A stretch of 64,000 nucleotides of DNA from Aporrectodea caliginosa (taxonomy: Eukaryota > Annelida > Clitellata > Crassiclitellata > Lumbricidae), in NCBI GenBank assembly GCA_020284085.1, contig JACEVL010000671.1:1394001-1458000 (forward strand), given 5' to 3'. The position numbers were made by a program, and so were the translations under genes. Shown here piece by piece: positions 22,921 to 54,654 of this stretch (positions are counted from its first letter, which is position 1; each line of letters starts with the position of its first letter). The notes under the pieces were generated by a model. That model saw nothing but the letters and a program-made list of their open reading frames with translations. It did no database searches and had not been told where the DNA came from.

Positions 22921-25900
22921 ATCGCAATACCACTCGGTGGACCGTGGACTACAATTCTGCGAGCAAATGCATTGCTTGAATCAGACAGATTCTGCCTTAC
23001 AGATGGGGGTCGTCCATTAAAGACGTCCGTTATTAAAGCGGGAGGGAGAGGTAACCCACAAAAGGTAACGGACAAATGTGAAGGGAATTACATGCAGTTA
23101 TTGTAGTAGAGCCCTTGCCTTAAACTTCTACTTCAGTCGAACAGCAGACAGTCTGCACTCCGTTGGATCTAATTATAAGTTTCTCTGCTCGACGCCTAAG
23201 TATCACAGTACCCACCCCATAGCACAGTTAGCCTCAGAGATCAACAAGAGAACCTATTATAGGTTTTAATATTTCGCTGAAGAGGATTTGGTTAAATCCA
23301 AATGCGGACAAGAGGGTCAAAATTTAGCAATTTCTCCCGACGTATTTAAAGGACGACCTCCCCAAAAAAGCAGTGACGCACTAATACCTTAACAATTATT
23401 CGCCAGGAAGCGGCGGCGCACACGTTCCACCAACCGGGAACGCCACCGACATTCACCCGACGACGGGGCCTAGAGAAACGAGGACCGAGACTGGCAAGCG
23501 AACGAGAGAGAAGATACATTGAGCGTCAGCGAAGAACTGTTCCAAGAACAACATCAAGCGCAGAACGGAAAATAATTGGCCGAATCGAAAACACCAAAAA
23601 AACCGACAACACCAAGCAAAACAAAAACGCAAGAAACGTCGTCGACACATCGACGCCATCGCAGTGGAACGAATGAAAAAACTGTTGAGCGAAAACTGGC
23701 GCGACTTCTGTTGAAGTCCGCTTTCGAAACATTGTCGTCATTGTCATCACCTCTACAACTGCGACCTAGGTTCACGTCAGCCAGTGGCGGATCCAGCTAG
23801 GACCTTTAAAGGGTGTGGGGTGGGATAAACGATTTTTCACAGCCGTACCCAAATTTTCCGATTTTGTCAGCTTGATAATGGTAGGAAGCTGCTAAATGTA
23901 ATTGCTTTAGAAAGTGTTTCTCAGTTTCCCAGTTTTATCACGAGCTCTTAATTTGCGAGTTTAGTATGATTATTATTAATAAAAAATTGCTTAGCACCAA
24001 CGACCGTAGCCCGATATATAAAATTTACTTTCAATGGTAAAACTTTTAAGAGTTAACTGTTGTGGACCGGAAAATCCAATACATCTGAAAAAAGTTCGCA
24101 AACAACCTGTACACAGAATCTGCCCGTTACAAGTACCGTAGCTCGAAATGAACATTTTGCTTTCACCCAGCGAGGCAAGACGAGGTTGACATCAGAGCCA
24201 GAAGATGTCGCTAAACGCTGCGGACTAAGTTTAGCAGTGGGCCAGGCCAACTCACTGATATTCAGTATTCACCTTTAAGATCAAAACGGGGGACATGGTA
24301 GCTGGATCCACTCTTGACAACAGTAACAAGAAAACCGGAAACACAGTTCAAGAGGATTGAGAAACTGACGTCTGAAAACGTAGGACTAAAACCGATTCAT
24401 GCAAATGAAAATACACGATCCAAAACTTCTTAAAATCCAGCTTTGAGATTTTGACAAATTTCCATAAATTTATTGTCAATTACAGTAACCTTGATTATGT
24501 ATTATTTTATTATCATTAATTAAATTTGTAATGTGCGCACGGTCACACCGAAATGTGAATCTGAGGTCAGTCATGTAAAAAATGAACAATCAAAATGTAC
24601 ATAGTACATTGTAATTTGCCCCAAATCACTCATTCAGTTTCTGTAATCATGATTACGTAACAATAATCAATATTAGTGTTTACACGTGTAAAAACTCCAC
24701 ACAAGGATAGGTTCATATGTCTCAAATACAGATAAATTAATAATTTCTGACAATGTTATTACTTAAATGAAAAGCAATTTCAATAACAGATAATTTAACA
24801 TAAACTGTTACATTGCATATAAATAGCTCTACTAGTTCATTAGTATTTTATATAATACTCAAAAACAAGTAAGTGGTATTCACTGGTATACCTACACATA
24901 TGCGACACATTACATACATGCAATACTACTTCCAGCATATATATATATACACATACACAATATATTCAGTTATGTATGAATCTAATATATATAGACAAAT
25001 ACAAATATTCATATAAATATATGAATAAATATATAAATGGTTACAGGTAAAGGAACAAATATATATAATTTTGTATGTATATAAAAGTGCATATTTGTAT
25101 AATCTTGACAAAATTCCTAAACAGTATAGCAGATGTCAACAATCTGATTTTCTTCTAAATTTTCCAACCCCAAAAGTTTTCATGCATTTCCCAACCAAAT
25201 TTATTCACAATAAAGTCACACATTCGTCATGAGACATTATTCTCAGACACTTGCTCAACACAGCAGCAAAACTGACCACAATGCTTATATAGCACCTTTG
25301 CCCAGTGGGTTCCAAAAGGTGCTATATAAATACTCAGACACATACATACAATCAGAGCTTTTAAAGAGAACGGTATGCTCGCATCAGTCAGCATTTCACG
25401 ATCCTCGTTAAAAAAAATTTCAAACTGAGCACGGACTCTAGTTAGCAGACAGCACAACATTCTGAGAAAGACTCAAGTGGAAAACGTACTTACATAATAG
25501 AAACAAACGCTTGCTGGAGATCATCACAAGAACAAAAAAAGTTCACATCAAAGAATATACTTTCGTAAAAATGCCGAAAACCTCACAACGTCCAACGCGG
25601 ACGCAATGAAACAGCAGTCGAAACTTAAACATGATTCTGCAAGGTAACCATTCAAAAAAGGAAACCAAAACACAATCGTCGGTATTCTCGGTAACCACGA
25701 TTAAAAAACGGTAATCATTTAAAAAAAAGGAAACCAAATCACAAACATTGGTAACCGCGATAAAAAAAATGGCAGATGGCAGTAACGAAACTTTTCGCAG
25801 GCCAAGCAACACAAACAAACAACAAATTGCTAAAACAAAGATGTTCAATATGCAGAGCAAAGGGCTTCGATTGTAATGGCTATGTTGATTGCCACAGAAC

Positions 25901-26455
25901 ATCAAAACAAATCAGAAAAAACAAAGATATCAAACGCAAAGCGAAGGAATGGACCAACCGAATGGCATGGAACATAGGAACCGATTCCCAAAATGAAGAC
26001 ACCAACAACGGCAAAGGAATGGAACCATTGATCTGGAACTTAGTAACAAATCGAAAGAAACAAAGCTACCAAACGCAAAGCAATCAAAGATATGGAATCA
26101 TCGTCGACTGGTGTGGAACCCTACATTGCAAATCGCCAAAATGAAGACACAAACGGCAAAAGAAGAAATGGATATATCGGTCTGAAACTCGGCAACAAAT
26201 AGCTGAAAGGAAGAATTCAATGCAATGCTAAGCAGTAGATCTGTTGATCTGTGTCGAATACTACGATGCCTCCAGATTGCCTGAACCTGTTGCTAAACAA
26301 TGTGTAACGGCGACAAAGAAGAGCGCAAGAGAGTGATGAGCGAAGAAGTTCGGCACGGGGAAAACAAAAACGACAACTTCTAACACACGTCGTGAGTAGG
26401 CAGTTAGCGACAACGGTCGAGCAAGAGGAAGGGTCGGTTGGACGACGACATCCCG
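22921..26455. other. Region downstream of calcineurin B, partly its probable 3' UTR
   Basis: No separate gene is recognised. The calcineurin B stop codon is at 26456-26458 on the minus strand, so the 3' UTR must extend into this region. A polyadenylation signal on the minus strand (TTTATT on the plus strand) occurs near 25200 and near 24471, but neither can be chosen from sequence alone. 23782-24317 may be a decayed hAT element: it starts CAGTGGCGGATCCAGCTA and ends TAGCTGGATCCACTCTTG, with no target duplication visible. A palindrome of LINE tails lies at 25285-25329. Confidence 0.4.
25285..25329. repeat. Perfect 15 bp hairpin of two LINE-type tails
   Basis: The left arm TTATATAGCACCTTT at 25285-25299 and the right arm AAAGGTGCTATATAA at 25315-25329 are exact complements around a 15-base loop. 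Each arm is the GTGCTATATAAAT tail shared by LINE fragments in this window, placed head to head. Confidence 0.75.
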
Positions 26456-45454
<18,999 letters not shown>

Positions 45455-46985
45455 TTTAGAAAAGACGAAGAATTGCCAGAAAAATCCAAACGTTTTCCAA
45501 CACAGCAAAGCCTCTCAAACACCGTCGTCAACGGCTACGCTGTGCACCCGCCCAAAACGCCCAATCGCGATGACTCCTCGACAAAAATACCATATAACAT
45601 TCGCAAAAGTAATAAATCTTCAAATCATAAACTTGAAATCTTGAAAGCGCTTAGCTAAAGCTAGACACCGTGCTGCAGATTTTTCACGAGCGTTGCGTCA
45701 AATCAGAGGGTTTGAAGAAGAGGATCTTCTGTGAAAGAGAGGAGGAAATAGGAAGGTCACGAATGTGAATGAAGCAGCTGCGGAAGAGGTTGGAAATGTG
45801 ATTTGGTGAAAATGTCAAAAATGCAGGCAATCAAGTCAGTTAGAAGGTTGAAGAGGTAGTCGATAGGTGGATGGAGTGAGGTTTTTCGTATCTGCTCTGG
45901 TAGACATACAATAATGAATTCAGTTGTGGCAGGGTCGATATAAATTATAAATCTGATGTAATCTAAGATAATCCTATGACCTCATCTACCTGGTGAATAT
46001 TTAATCTGATCTGACAACTTCTGTGGTTCTTGCTAATCATGCATAAATTTTAAAAATGTTCAAAGCCTGGTACACGTACCACGAATGAAAACTAATGCTC
46101 ACCAGGCTCGGTTTCCTGGCTAGGATGTTGTACAGCTAAGCCATAGTGTTTTTTAGTTTACTATTTACTAACTTTTCCGCTACTATTTGATTAACTTTGT
46201 ATAACTTTGTATGTACAGCGCCCACGTTTAATAAAGAACACTTATTTACTTAAAAGAGGAAACACAAAGTTAGGAGAACAGGGCTGGAGAGAGAGGAGTA
46301 TATATGTATGGACTTGACCATTATGGTAGCACCTTTATCTACCTCCGCCACTGCTCATTCTCCGACAGTGCCAGTCCCAAGCCTGGATAAACGAGGAGGG
46401 CGATGCTAATGATCTTTATCAGTGTCATTAAACTGAAACTACTTCAAAACGTATCAAGCAGAGGCAATTCTGTACCAGAAAATTTTATTTCAAAATGTAT
46501 CCATGATGCAGCGTCTCACTAAACTGTGATTCCCTGAACGTAGAGAATATCACTTGAAACCAGTCTTTCTTTCTGTTCAACTTTGACCAATAAACAAAAG
46601 AAAATCTATAAAAGCCAAATTAATCAGAACCCTACGTAACATCATACAAGGGTTTGGCCTAAGTGAAGACAAGATGGGAGTCGACGGTACTTCTGGAACC
46701 AAACTCACGAACAACTCGCTTTGTTCAACATCACGTTATTATTCATATACTGCAAACCAACATTGTCATTTATTCATCTTTCCCAGTTCACTGCACAGAA
46801 ATTCTTCATTCAGCCGCAAGATTCAATCACTCTTTAGCATACGCTTTGCCTCGATGTTGCATAAAACGTTCAGATCAACATTTGTTCTAATTGCAAAACA
46901 ATTTCATATCGCTTCATCGCTGGGAAAAGTAGTTCAAATCACGGAATCGGAGACCCCGTAAGATGCATTGCTCTCACAAGTGCTG
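45455..46985. other. Spacer between calcineurin B and TIM50
   Basis: This should hold the calcineurin B promoter and 5' UTR at its left and the TIM50 3' UTR at its right. A minus-strand polyadenylation signal (TTTATT on the plus strand) lies at 46769-46774, about 210 bases after the TIM50 stop. A dispersed motif (CACGAGCGTTGCGTCAAATC) is at about 45685-45710, and a repeat shared with 19727-19830 lies at 46344-46442. No extra gene is supported. Confidence 0.55.
46344..46442 (+). repeat. Dispersed repeat, copy 2
   Basis: It matches 19727-19830 through CTCCGCCACTG, GACAGTGCCAGTCCCAAGCC, GAGGAGGGCGATGCTAAT and ATTAAACTGAAACTAC. Confidence 0.65.
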
Positions 46986-49900
46986 CTAGCTCCTTCGTAT
47001 TCCAGTCAGACCGAACGTCCAGCTGCCTGACAAAGGCTTCTGCGTCTTCTGACCAGATGCCATACGTGCATGCTCCTCTTGTTGCTCCTGAGGACAAGTA
47101 AAATGCAACACAGCATAAAAATCAGTTCATTCATTCACTCATTACAAAGATTTATATAGCACCCGTCCAGGCTACTACTCAGAAGTGCTCCTGACCCCAG
47201 TATGGCTAAAAAAGGGCTGTTTTGAGGTTAGAACAGAATGTATCAGAATGGACCAGAGGAAGCAAATGTAGCGCCGAGGGTAGCCAGTTCCATAGAAGGC
47301 GCGGCTCTGCCCAGTACAAGTAGATGCAAGGGTGAAACGGACAAGGGACAAGCATATAATCGAAAGCATATAGCTACTTTATCATAGTGCATTGGTGCAA
47401 AAGGTAGCAGTGGTAATATCTGCTAAATGATGCTGTGTCATACGAGAAATGATTAGTGTTCCCAGCTCTATCCAGGCTTGAGACTGGCACCACTCGAGTA
47501 CGGGCAGTGACAGGGTTTGGTGCACAAGTAAGTCCAATGTCCCTAATGAAAGATAGTTGCATGTGAGGCACCCTTGTAGCGGTATGGCCACGTTACGGCG
47601 CCATATAAATTGTCATAATTATTTTTATTGTTCTTCTGTCCTTGGGTAAATCCCACGGTCTTAGACGTGGGGCGAATGCATCACAGGATTTAGTAGAGAT
47701 CTTGAAAAGGCCTATATAAATTCTTATTGATTCCCAGCTTACACCAGTAACAAATTAGATAACTTGGTGACAGAGCATGTGTGTGCAAACAACTGGCCCA
47801 TGCCACACAATTCAATGGAATTCAACTAAAACCAAAAAAAGATCTTAATCCATTGATGTAGTGCCAATGTATTGTACTAAACAGGTGCTATATAAATAGC
47901 CAGATACACAAAACATAAAAGTCCAACCTAAATTCAATAGGTTAGGGAGCATCAAGAAAAATCCATCAGTACTTAACATCCACAGTTGCCGGTATGGGTG
48001 CCAAAATTAACCTATGATAAATACCGCCATTCTGGGTGGTTAAACATTTTCCTTAGCAATTTCAAAAGATGAATTTTGTTGTTGAAAGCTAGTGCTATAT
48101 AAATATTGTCGCATGTTCAAATCGGAATACAAGTGCGTACCTGGAGTATTCGCTGTTTCTCCTTGAATGCAGCGACTGGGTCGTCGAACTGACTGTAATG
48201 CTCAAGAACCGTTCGAACATCTTCTACGTTGCTTAGGGCTATTGCTGTTAGAAAAACCAGTTTACATGAAATTTTACAGTAGTCATAGGATACACATCTA
48301 TCACGAAATTATCATGCACTTCTGGAATCATAAAACCATTAAACAGAAAATAATAGACTATGTTTTAGAAAACCGTTTAACACTTTTATGACGAGCGTGT
48401 ACAAAAAGTGACTGGGAAACGTTGTTAAAGTGTTAACACAGAAAATCACATACTAGGCTACTATAAAACTAAGTACAAGCGAATTACCATAACCTGTAGC
48501 TGTTGGAAAACTCCTACCAGGGAATTATCATAATCTTAGAAAGCCACTTAACAGATAATTATCATATGCTGTTGTAGCTTTTAGAAAGGCAGTTTACACA
48601 CCTCAATATACATCAAAAAGAGGAAAAACATAAAGCTTACAACTTGCATGGTGCCCACAAAAACCCTCCAACAAAGAAGAGCAGGAAAGAAATGTTTTGA
48701 GGGTCAAATACCAGACTTACTTTTAAGAAAAGCGGCAAGATCGATGAGTGTTCGATCGCTGTTGTCTCCATTCCACTTCTTGAGAAGAAAGGCATTCTGA
48801 GGCTGAAGCGAAAACGACTTTGGGTCGCAGTCGACAATGATGACCTTTGAAAGGTCACGGTTCAGACACCCAAGGTCCTGCAACAAGCAACATCACGACA
48901 CAGATCAAGGACCACTTTAGGAATGGGTCTTATGGCTGAGCTATGTGAAACAGAACTGTCATGGTCTCTCGTGTATTCCATGTTGCCGTTGCCGCAAGGA
49001 ATAGAACTCAATACCAATGTTTCTCTGATTCTCAAACTCTTTTTCTTCTTTCAAAGAACACATCAAAACTCACTATTTCTTACAGGGTTTTAAACAAACT
49101 GCATGTCATGAAATCTGTGCCTCAGATTCACATATCTGCATGACCTTGCATGCATTAAAATGTTCGAAATAACAACAATAATACCCAGTAAGGTAATGTT
49201 TCTGTACATGTATTAAGTACTACTTTGTATGTATTAAGTACTACTTTACATGTAATTAGGTACCACTTTACAGAGCGCTTCTGAGTAAATTACCTTGAAG
49301 GGGCGCTATATAAATCTCCTTAATAATAATGTATTAAGTACAACAATCTAAAATTTATGGTCTTCAGGTTCCAAACAAGACATACAAATATTTGACAAAA
49401 ATGATATCTTTTCACGCTAAACCTCAACCTATATCACAAACAAGATAAAAGTAACAAACCCTAAGCAATTACTGAAAGTGATATGAAACTTTAGTTTCCC
49501 AACGACAAAGCATCTTCACAGTGCTTATGAGAGACACGATTTCTGACCTTAACGTGAGCTCCATTTACGTAGCGTGTCGCGTCACGGAACAGACGGAACA
49601 TGATCCTTCCTTCCGGATCGAGTCCATCTATGATCGGAAAGGCTGTCTGCATGAGAAAAAAATGATCAAAACTGGTATGATTTAAACTTACTTATGATAA
49701 GAACACAAGGCTAAAGAACTGCAAGTATTCAACTACATCCTATTGTATTTAATTTTATCGTAATTTGTACACAATGAGAACACATGGAAATTTAATAAAA
49801 CAGAAGTGCTTTTACAAGTCCTCTCACCAAACTGGCATACTTGTTACTGTATATTTGCACTAATACCCTGGCATCCTTGTTACTGTAAATTATACTATTA

Positions 49901-52900
49901 CTCTTCCATACTTGTTACTGTATATTGCACAACTACACTGGCATACTTGTTACTGTATATTTCTACTATTAGTCTGGCATACTTGTTACTGTATTTTTGT
50001 GCTGTTACCCTAAGTGTTAATCTAGTGGCAAGTGTAACCATTCATGATGCTGTACTGACACTGTTACAATACCACACTCATTATCGAATGCAGAACGAAA
50101 TTTGAAATCCTAGTTCTGCATTACATAACAATTTGTGTCAAATTAGAACAAGTTGAAAGAAGGAAAATGAAATAATTCAGAAGACGAAAGATTTCCTTAC
50201 AAAGCCTTGTTCGTGGGTGTAGATGACAACCTCGAACATTGGAGGTCCGACCTGCTGCAGGAAATAGTCGAGACCAGGGCGCTTTTTAAACCTCCACCCG
50301 GTGCCCAACTAAAACACAAATGTTCCACGTTTTGCACTCAGTCAACAGCTGTATGTCGTAAAGTAAATTATACTTTAAAACTAGAGTAATCAAATTACAA
50401 TCGAGACATCGATGTAGTGCTTCCCAAACTCATAAGAAGATTAATCGCACAGAAATTTGATCAGTGTCTTTTGTTTGAAATATACAGATACCAAGAACAG
50501 GTGTTATATAACTCAAGTGTAAATAGTGTGCATTGAAAGTTACATTACAGAATGACATAAACATCACCAGACAGACAAACAGGCAGACAAAAGACATGCA
50601 TGTAAACTGATGGACAGACATGCACAGAAGCAGACATGCATGCATAGAGAGCAAGCAGACTGACAGAGACCGATATGCCAACTGATAGACAAATATCCAG
50701 GCAGACATACACAAACATACAGACAGACATGCAGTGATACAAAGAAAAAGACACAATACCGTCCAATCTGGATGTACGAGAACGCCGGTCATTTCGAGAA
50801 CGAGGGTGTAGGGCGGTTGAAACCACGGCTCCTTCAGTGGATCCGGCAACAGTTTCAGACTCGACGGTTCTTGAATCATCTACGAAAACAAACACAGCCA
50901 GTGATTCGTTACAGACTCAAAACTACTGAAATGATTCTTTGATTTTCTTACCCACTGTAAACTTCTTGGTTTCACTGAACACTTACCTTGGTTTCACTGT
51001 AAACTTCATAATTTCCCTTACCTATCGAATTGCGACCAGACTGCTTAAACGCATCATGATTTAAGACAAAGGTTTCACTTAAGCGTCTGATGCCTTGTGC
51101 AGAATGAAATCAGCACAAAAGTAAAGTCGTTAGAATAGATCAGGATTCCACGCTTGCATAAACTCATCCATCCATCCACACATCTAACTAATCCATCCAT
51201 CCATACATCTGCTGATCCATACAGTTCATCACAATTTGTTATTTGTCACCAATCAATGAATCCCTCAATCACCTAACATAAATTCCTCAAACATGTATCA
51301 AAATTGATTCAAATGCATGTTTAGCCAATTTTGGGACTCTATTGCACTTTAAATGCTAGCCTAATAAGTGTTTCTGTTATGACTTTTAAAATATCATAGC
51401 CATTTCTTGATTCAGAGACAATTTGATCAGTTTCTTGACTCACTTTGCGAACCAGCAACTGAGGGTTTGCGGACAAAATGCTTTTTGTATTCTCCACATA
51501 CTTTTTTTTAATTCCTGAGGGATTTGAGGCAACTCGTGCAAAAAACAAACAACCGAATAGAAAGATACAAACCTTTTTGAAGACTACCATCTCTTTCCAT
51601 GCTCGCTTCGGATAAGCCTGCCACGTCGGTACTGTAAGACATTTGCAAACAACGTAATGTAATACGAGAGTTCATATAGCTCGTTTAACCTGTGCATCTT
51701 AAATAGCAGCACTTGTTCATAAAATACCAGATTCATTGACAACAACTATCGACAATCAGTCATTCAAATAATTTCTTAAATAAATCAACCCAGTGCAACA
51801 AATTTTTAGTTTATGTATGTTTGTACATATTTAAGAATGCATGTTATGTATGCATCTATATATGTAAGCATGTATGTATGCTTGTGTATGTATGTATGCA
51901 TGTATCTGTACATTATACAGCACCTTTTAAATGCTCATGCCAGTTCTGGTATTTAATTTATTTATGTTAGGACAGTATTATTTAGTTGTGTATGCATGCA
52001 TGTATGTAGTCAAGCATGTTTGAATTTAGAATATTCATACCCATAAAACTTCTGCTATTTAAAACTCATGTTTGATTCTGGATGTTTAGAAGTTGTACTT
52101 ACATTCTGTAAACTCGTCTACAACCTGAAACAAACAAACATCTCATACATCAAATATACTTGTAACTTTTCAGAATTCTTCTAAGCTGAAATTGAGAAAC
52201 TTGTTGTATTTCTTGTAAGTTTCATCTCAAAAACTGGAATTTCGAACAACTTTTAACACAGCTCTGCATGTATGTATTTAAGTACGTATGTATACATACA
52301 TGTATGCATATGGCAATATATCACGCCTTTAGAACCTCACAAAAGCACTAAACTTGAGCACAAGTCATTTTCCCAGCTCCAACCTTGCTGTGCTGGAAAA
52401 GGCATTTCAGCTACCCCAAACTTACATCTATTCACTGCCTTGAACATAAAATTTTTTATTATGTGACCCAGTGGTTCATTCAGTAGCAAGATGGACTTTT
52501 ATCCAAAAGCCTGCAGCTGCAGGGGGCATGGGCCCAGATATGAAAAGAAAGGACCCACTCAGAGCATGACAAATCACGAACTTATATCCTATAGGACGCA
52601 TTTGAGTAATCTGCATAGAGGGCTGAAATTTAAAGTTATGCTGTTTTTAACATTCACACTTTCTTGATTCATGCTTTAGATTAAACACTTAAGCATACAA
52701 CAAGTATAATAACTAAATAAATATATAAATAAATAAAAATAAACATCTTAATTGAAAAGGACAAAATCGTTAGCAACTGAACAATGTTAAATTCTAACCT
52801 CGTTTCCTTCAGGATCTATGATAGGTCGACCTGCACAAGTTAACAACAATGAAAACAATTACCATCATGAAGAATTTTAATTATTTGTTATTACGGTATT

Positions 52901-54058
52901 AATTAACGAGCAATAATTATATCCATGGTATTAATTTGTAACTTCTAAATTGCCAGTGACTACTACACAAGTGGTGCACCAAAACCAAGCCATGGTCAGG
53001 TTAACATAGAGAAGATCAGACAGCAGATATACTCAGAAGGCCTTCTCAGCCTTCTGAGAAGGCGCGATGCTGCCTAGCTGAGGTGCTGGCACAGGGTACC
53101 AGAAGCTCACCACCAGTAGAAGAATTAAGAGCGTGATGGCCAGCCAGATCAGAAACATGGCAGCAGAGTTCCCGTACGTAAGCCGAAGCAAAGCCAAGAA
53201 GGCATCGCCAGATTCATGCAGCTATATTGTATAGCTGATGCGTTCTGAGATGGGAAGCCAGTGCAAAGTATCATGCATGTAGTCAGACAGGAGCATATTT
53301 AGGTATGCACCAATGAGACGGACAGCAGAACGGAGAACCCGATCGAGACGGGCAATCAGTGTGAGGGGCAGGCCCACCAGGAAGGAGCAGCAGTGGTCCA
53401 GTCAGCTGGTGACAAAACCATGAACCATCATCAACCCAGAAGTTGCACTTAGCACTAAATTATGCCCAGTTGATCTTAATTCTGATCTAGTAACGTACTT
53501 CTATGGCGACTTCGTTATAATATCAGAGACAAATTGAACCAAGGCCATACCCCACAAAATGAGAATATTTCCGCACATCATGGCTCCCATGACAGTAAGT
53601 GAAGCAAGACCAAACTTCCACGCATTTTTTCCGGAAAACCACGAGTCTTTTTTCTGCTGATCTTGCGGCTGTTCTTTTCCAGGCGGCGATTCAGGAGGAG
53701 GTGGCGGTGGCGGAAGCTTTGCACTCATAACTTCTTCCGTAAGACTCGGTTTTTGTGTGGAATACGACATAGCATGACCAACACCCAACGGACAGGACCC
53801 ACATGTAGTGTTCAGATTCCCTATGACCGATGGCAACGCCGACCAAAGACCGGGGAGGGCAGGGGACATGCAGCTCCCGCCGCCGCCGCCATATGAAATC
53901 TGCGTTAAAACGCTTGCCCTAGCCTTTTTCAGGCAGATGGAGGAAGCACTGCGTGTAAACTTTAGCACTCCCGGAAAGAGGCAGTTATTAGCGACGATCC
54001 TCGTTAAGGTGTAATTCGGAATCGATCTAATGCAACACATGTTTACAGCGGAAGCCAT
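46986..54058 (-). CDS. TIMM50: TIM50, mitochondrial inner-membrane translocase subunit (ten exons)
   Basis: TIM50 is the presequence receptor of the TIM23 complex. It is anchored in the inner membrane with its main domain facing the intermembrane space. Exons: 54058-53551, 52830-52799, 52124-52103, 51631-51573, 50879-50760, 50308-50201, 49646-49548, 48877-48721, 48244-48141 and 47087-46986 (stop TAG). All junctions are GT-AG with consistent phases, giving about 436 residues. Order: a basic presequence, a proline run (about residues 115-130), a transmembrane segment (about 147-168, [20 protein letters not shown]), then the FCP1-like domain from about 228 with [40 protein letters not shown] and [12 protein letters not shown]. 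The canonical DxDxT phosphatase motif is replaced by LEMT, as in other TIM50 proteins. The start at 54058 has a strong context (AAGATGG); an in-frame ATG lies 21 bases upstream at 54079. Confidence 0.95.
47088..48140 (-). other. TIM50 intron 9 with LINE remnants
   Basis: It contains an antisense LINE 3' end at about 47137-47600. Several short tails in plus orientation also occur (GGCCTATATAAATTC at about 47710, GGTGCTATATAAATAGCC at about 47885, GTGCTATATAAATATTG at about 48090). Confidence 0.7.
47137..47600 (-). mobile_element. LINE 3' fragment (L2/CR1-like), antisense
   Basis: It begins on the plus strand as CATTCACTCATTACAAAGAT and ATTTATATAGCACCCGTCCA, the same tail layout as 27010-27060. 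The following sequence (GTAGCCAGTTCCATAGAAGG) corresponds to the WN-L-P region of the ORF2 C-terminus but is badly decayed. Confidence 0.55.
52985..53440 (-). mobile_element. LINE ORF2 fragment in TIM50 intron 1, same family as 27142-27660
   Basis: The plus-strand phrases GATGGGAAGCCAGTGCAAAG, GAGAACCCGATCGAGACGGG and GAAGGAGCAGCAGTGGTCCA parallel CAGGTAGCCAATGCAAC, GAACTCGATCTAGTCGCCCC and GAGGAACAGTGGTCAATTC of the 27 kb copy. It is the same ORF2 segment ([26 protein letters not shown]) with frameshifts. Confidence 0.7.
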
Positions 54059-54164
54059 CTTGAATGTCATGAAAGACATCGCATGCAGACACCAAGCACA
54101 AAACGAGGGAGTACAAAATCAGCCCAATGGAACAACGTCTTGACTGACTAAATTATTACACTGC

Positions 54165-54380
54165 CAGAGATGGGTAGTAATTGAAATTACGTAATTTTTA
54201 CATTTTCCAATGTATTTTTAATTTAAAATTATATTTCATGTCCCAAATTAATTTGTAGTTCGCGTGATGTTCGCGCTCTCGTGCAAGACTTGTCTTGTTA
54301 AAGCGCGCTATAAATTTTCATTTGTATTGTATTGTATAGTTCAATTACATTTTTCAGAGTAATTTGCCCAGCCCTCAGAA
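54165..54380. mobile_element. hAT-like MITE with LINE tail, right end decayed
   Basis: It starts CAGAGATGGGTAGTAATTG and contains the same AATTACGTAATTT, CATGTCCCAAATTAATTTGT units as the 42869-43277 element. Its centre is also replaced by a LINE-type end (AAAGCGCGCTATAAATTTTC). The right side reads AATTTGCCCAGCCCTCAG. No target duplication is visible. It lies about 100 bases upstream of the TIM50 start codon. Confidence 0.6.
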
Positions 54381-54654
54381 TCATTGTCAAGCTCCGTAAA
54401 GTGCTCATATGACTTTTATTAGAAAATCGCTCATATGACTTTCATTAGAAAGTCGTGCCCTCATAACTTTCCGAAGAGTTGATTTAAAGCTAAACGCAGT
54501 GTAACGGCTTATTTACGAGTATTGCATCAAATCAGAGGAGTTGTCCAAAGTTACCGTGCAGAGTGAGGAACCATGATGCTTGTAATACTGCTTAACGACA
54601 CTTTTTCATATCGAAGATGATCAGTGTCGGAGGCAGAAAGCAACCTCGTACTCC
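54381..54654. other. Spacer with a dispersed repeat
   Basis: CGCTCATATGACTTT occurs twice (about 54410 and 54435). 54515-54545 carries another copy of the GCATCAAATCAGAGG motif. No gene. Confidence 0.4.

Noticed and set aside
23782..24317. Complete hAT element
   Set aside because: The start CAGTGGCGGATCC and the end GGATCCACTCTTG are suggestive, but the flanking 8-mers do not match, so the borders are unsupported.
46663..46961. Plus-strand frames of 75 and 95 codons
   Set aside because: They lie antisense to the probable TIM50 3' UTR and show no domain.
50430..50895. Two overlapping minus-strand frames of 149 and 116 codons
   Set aside because: Only the 50760-50879 part of the first is real (TIM50 exon 5); the rest is intron with GACA repeats.
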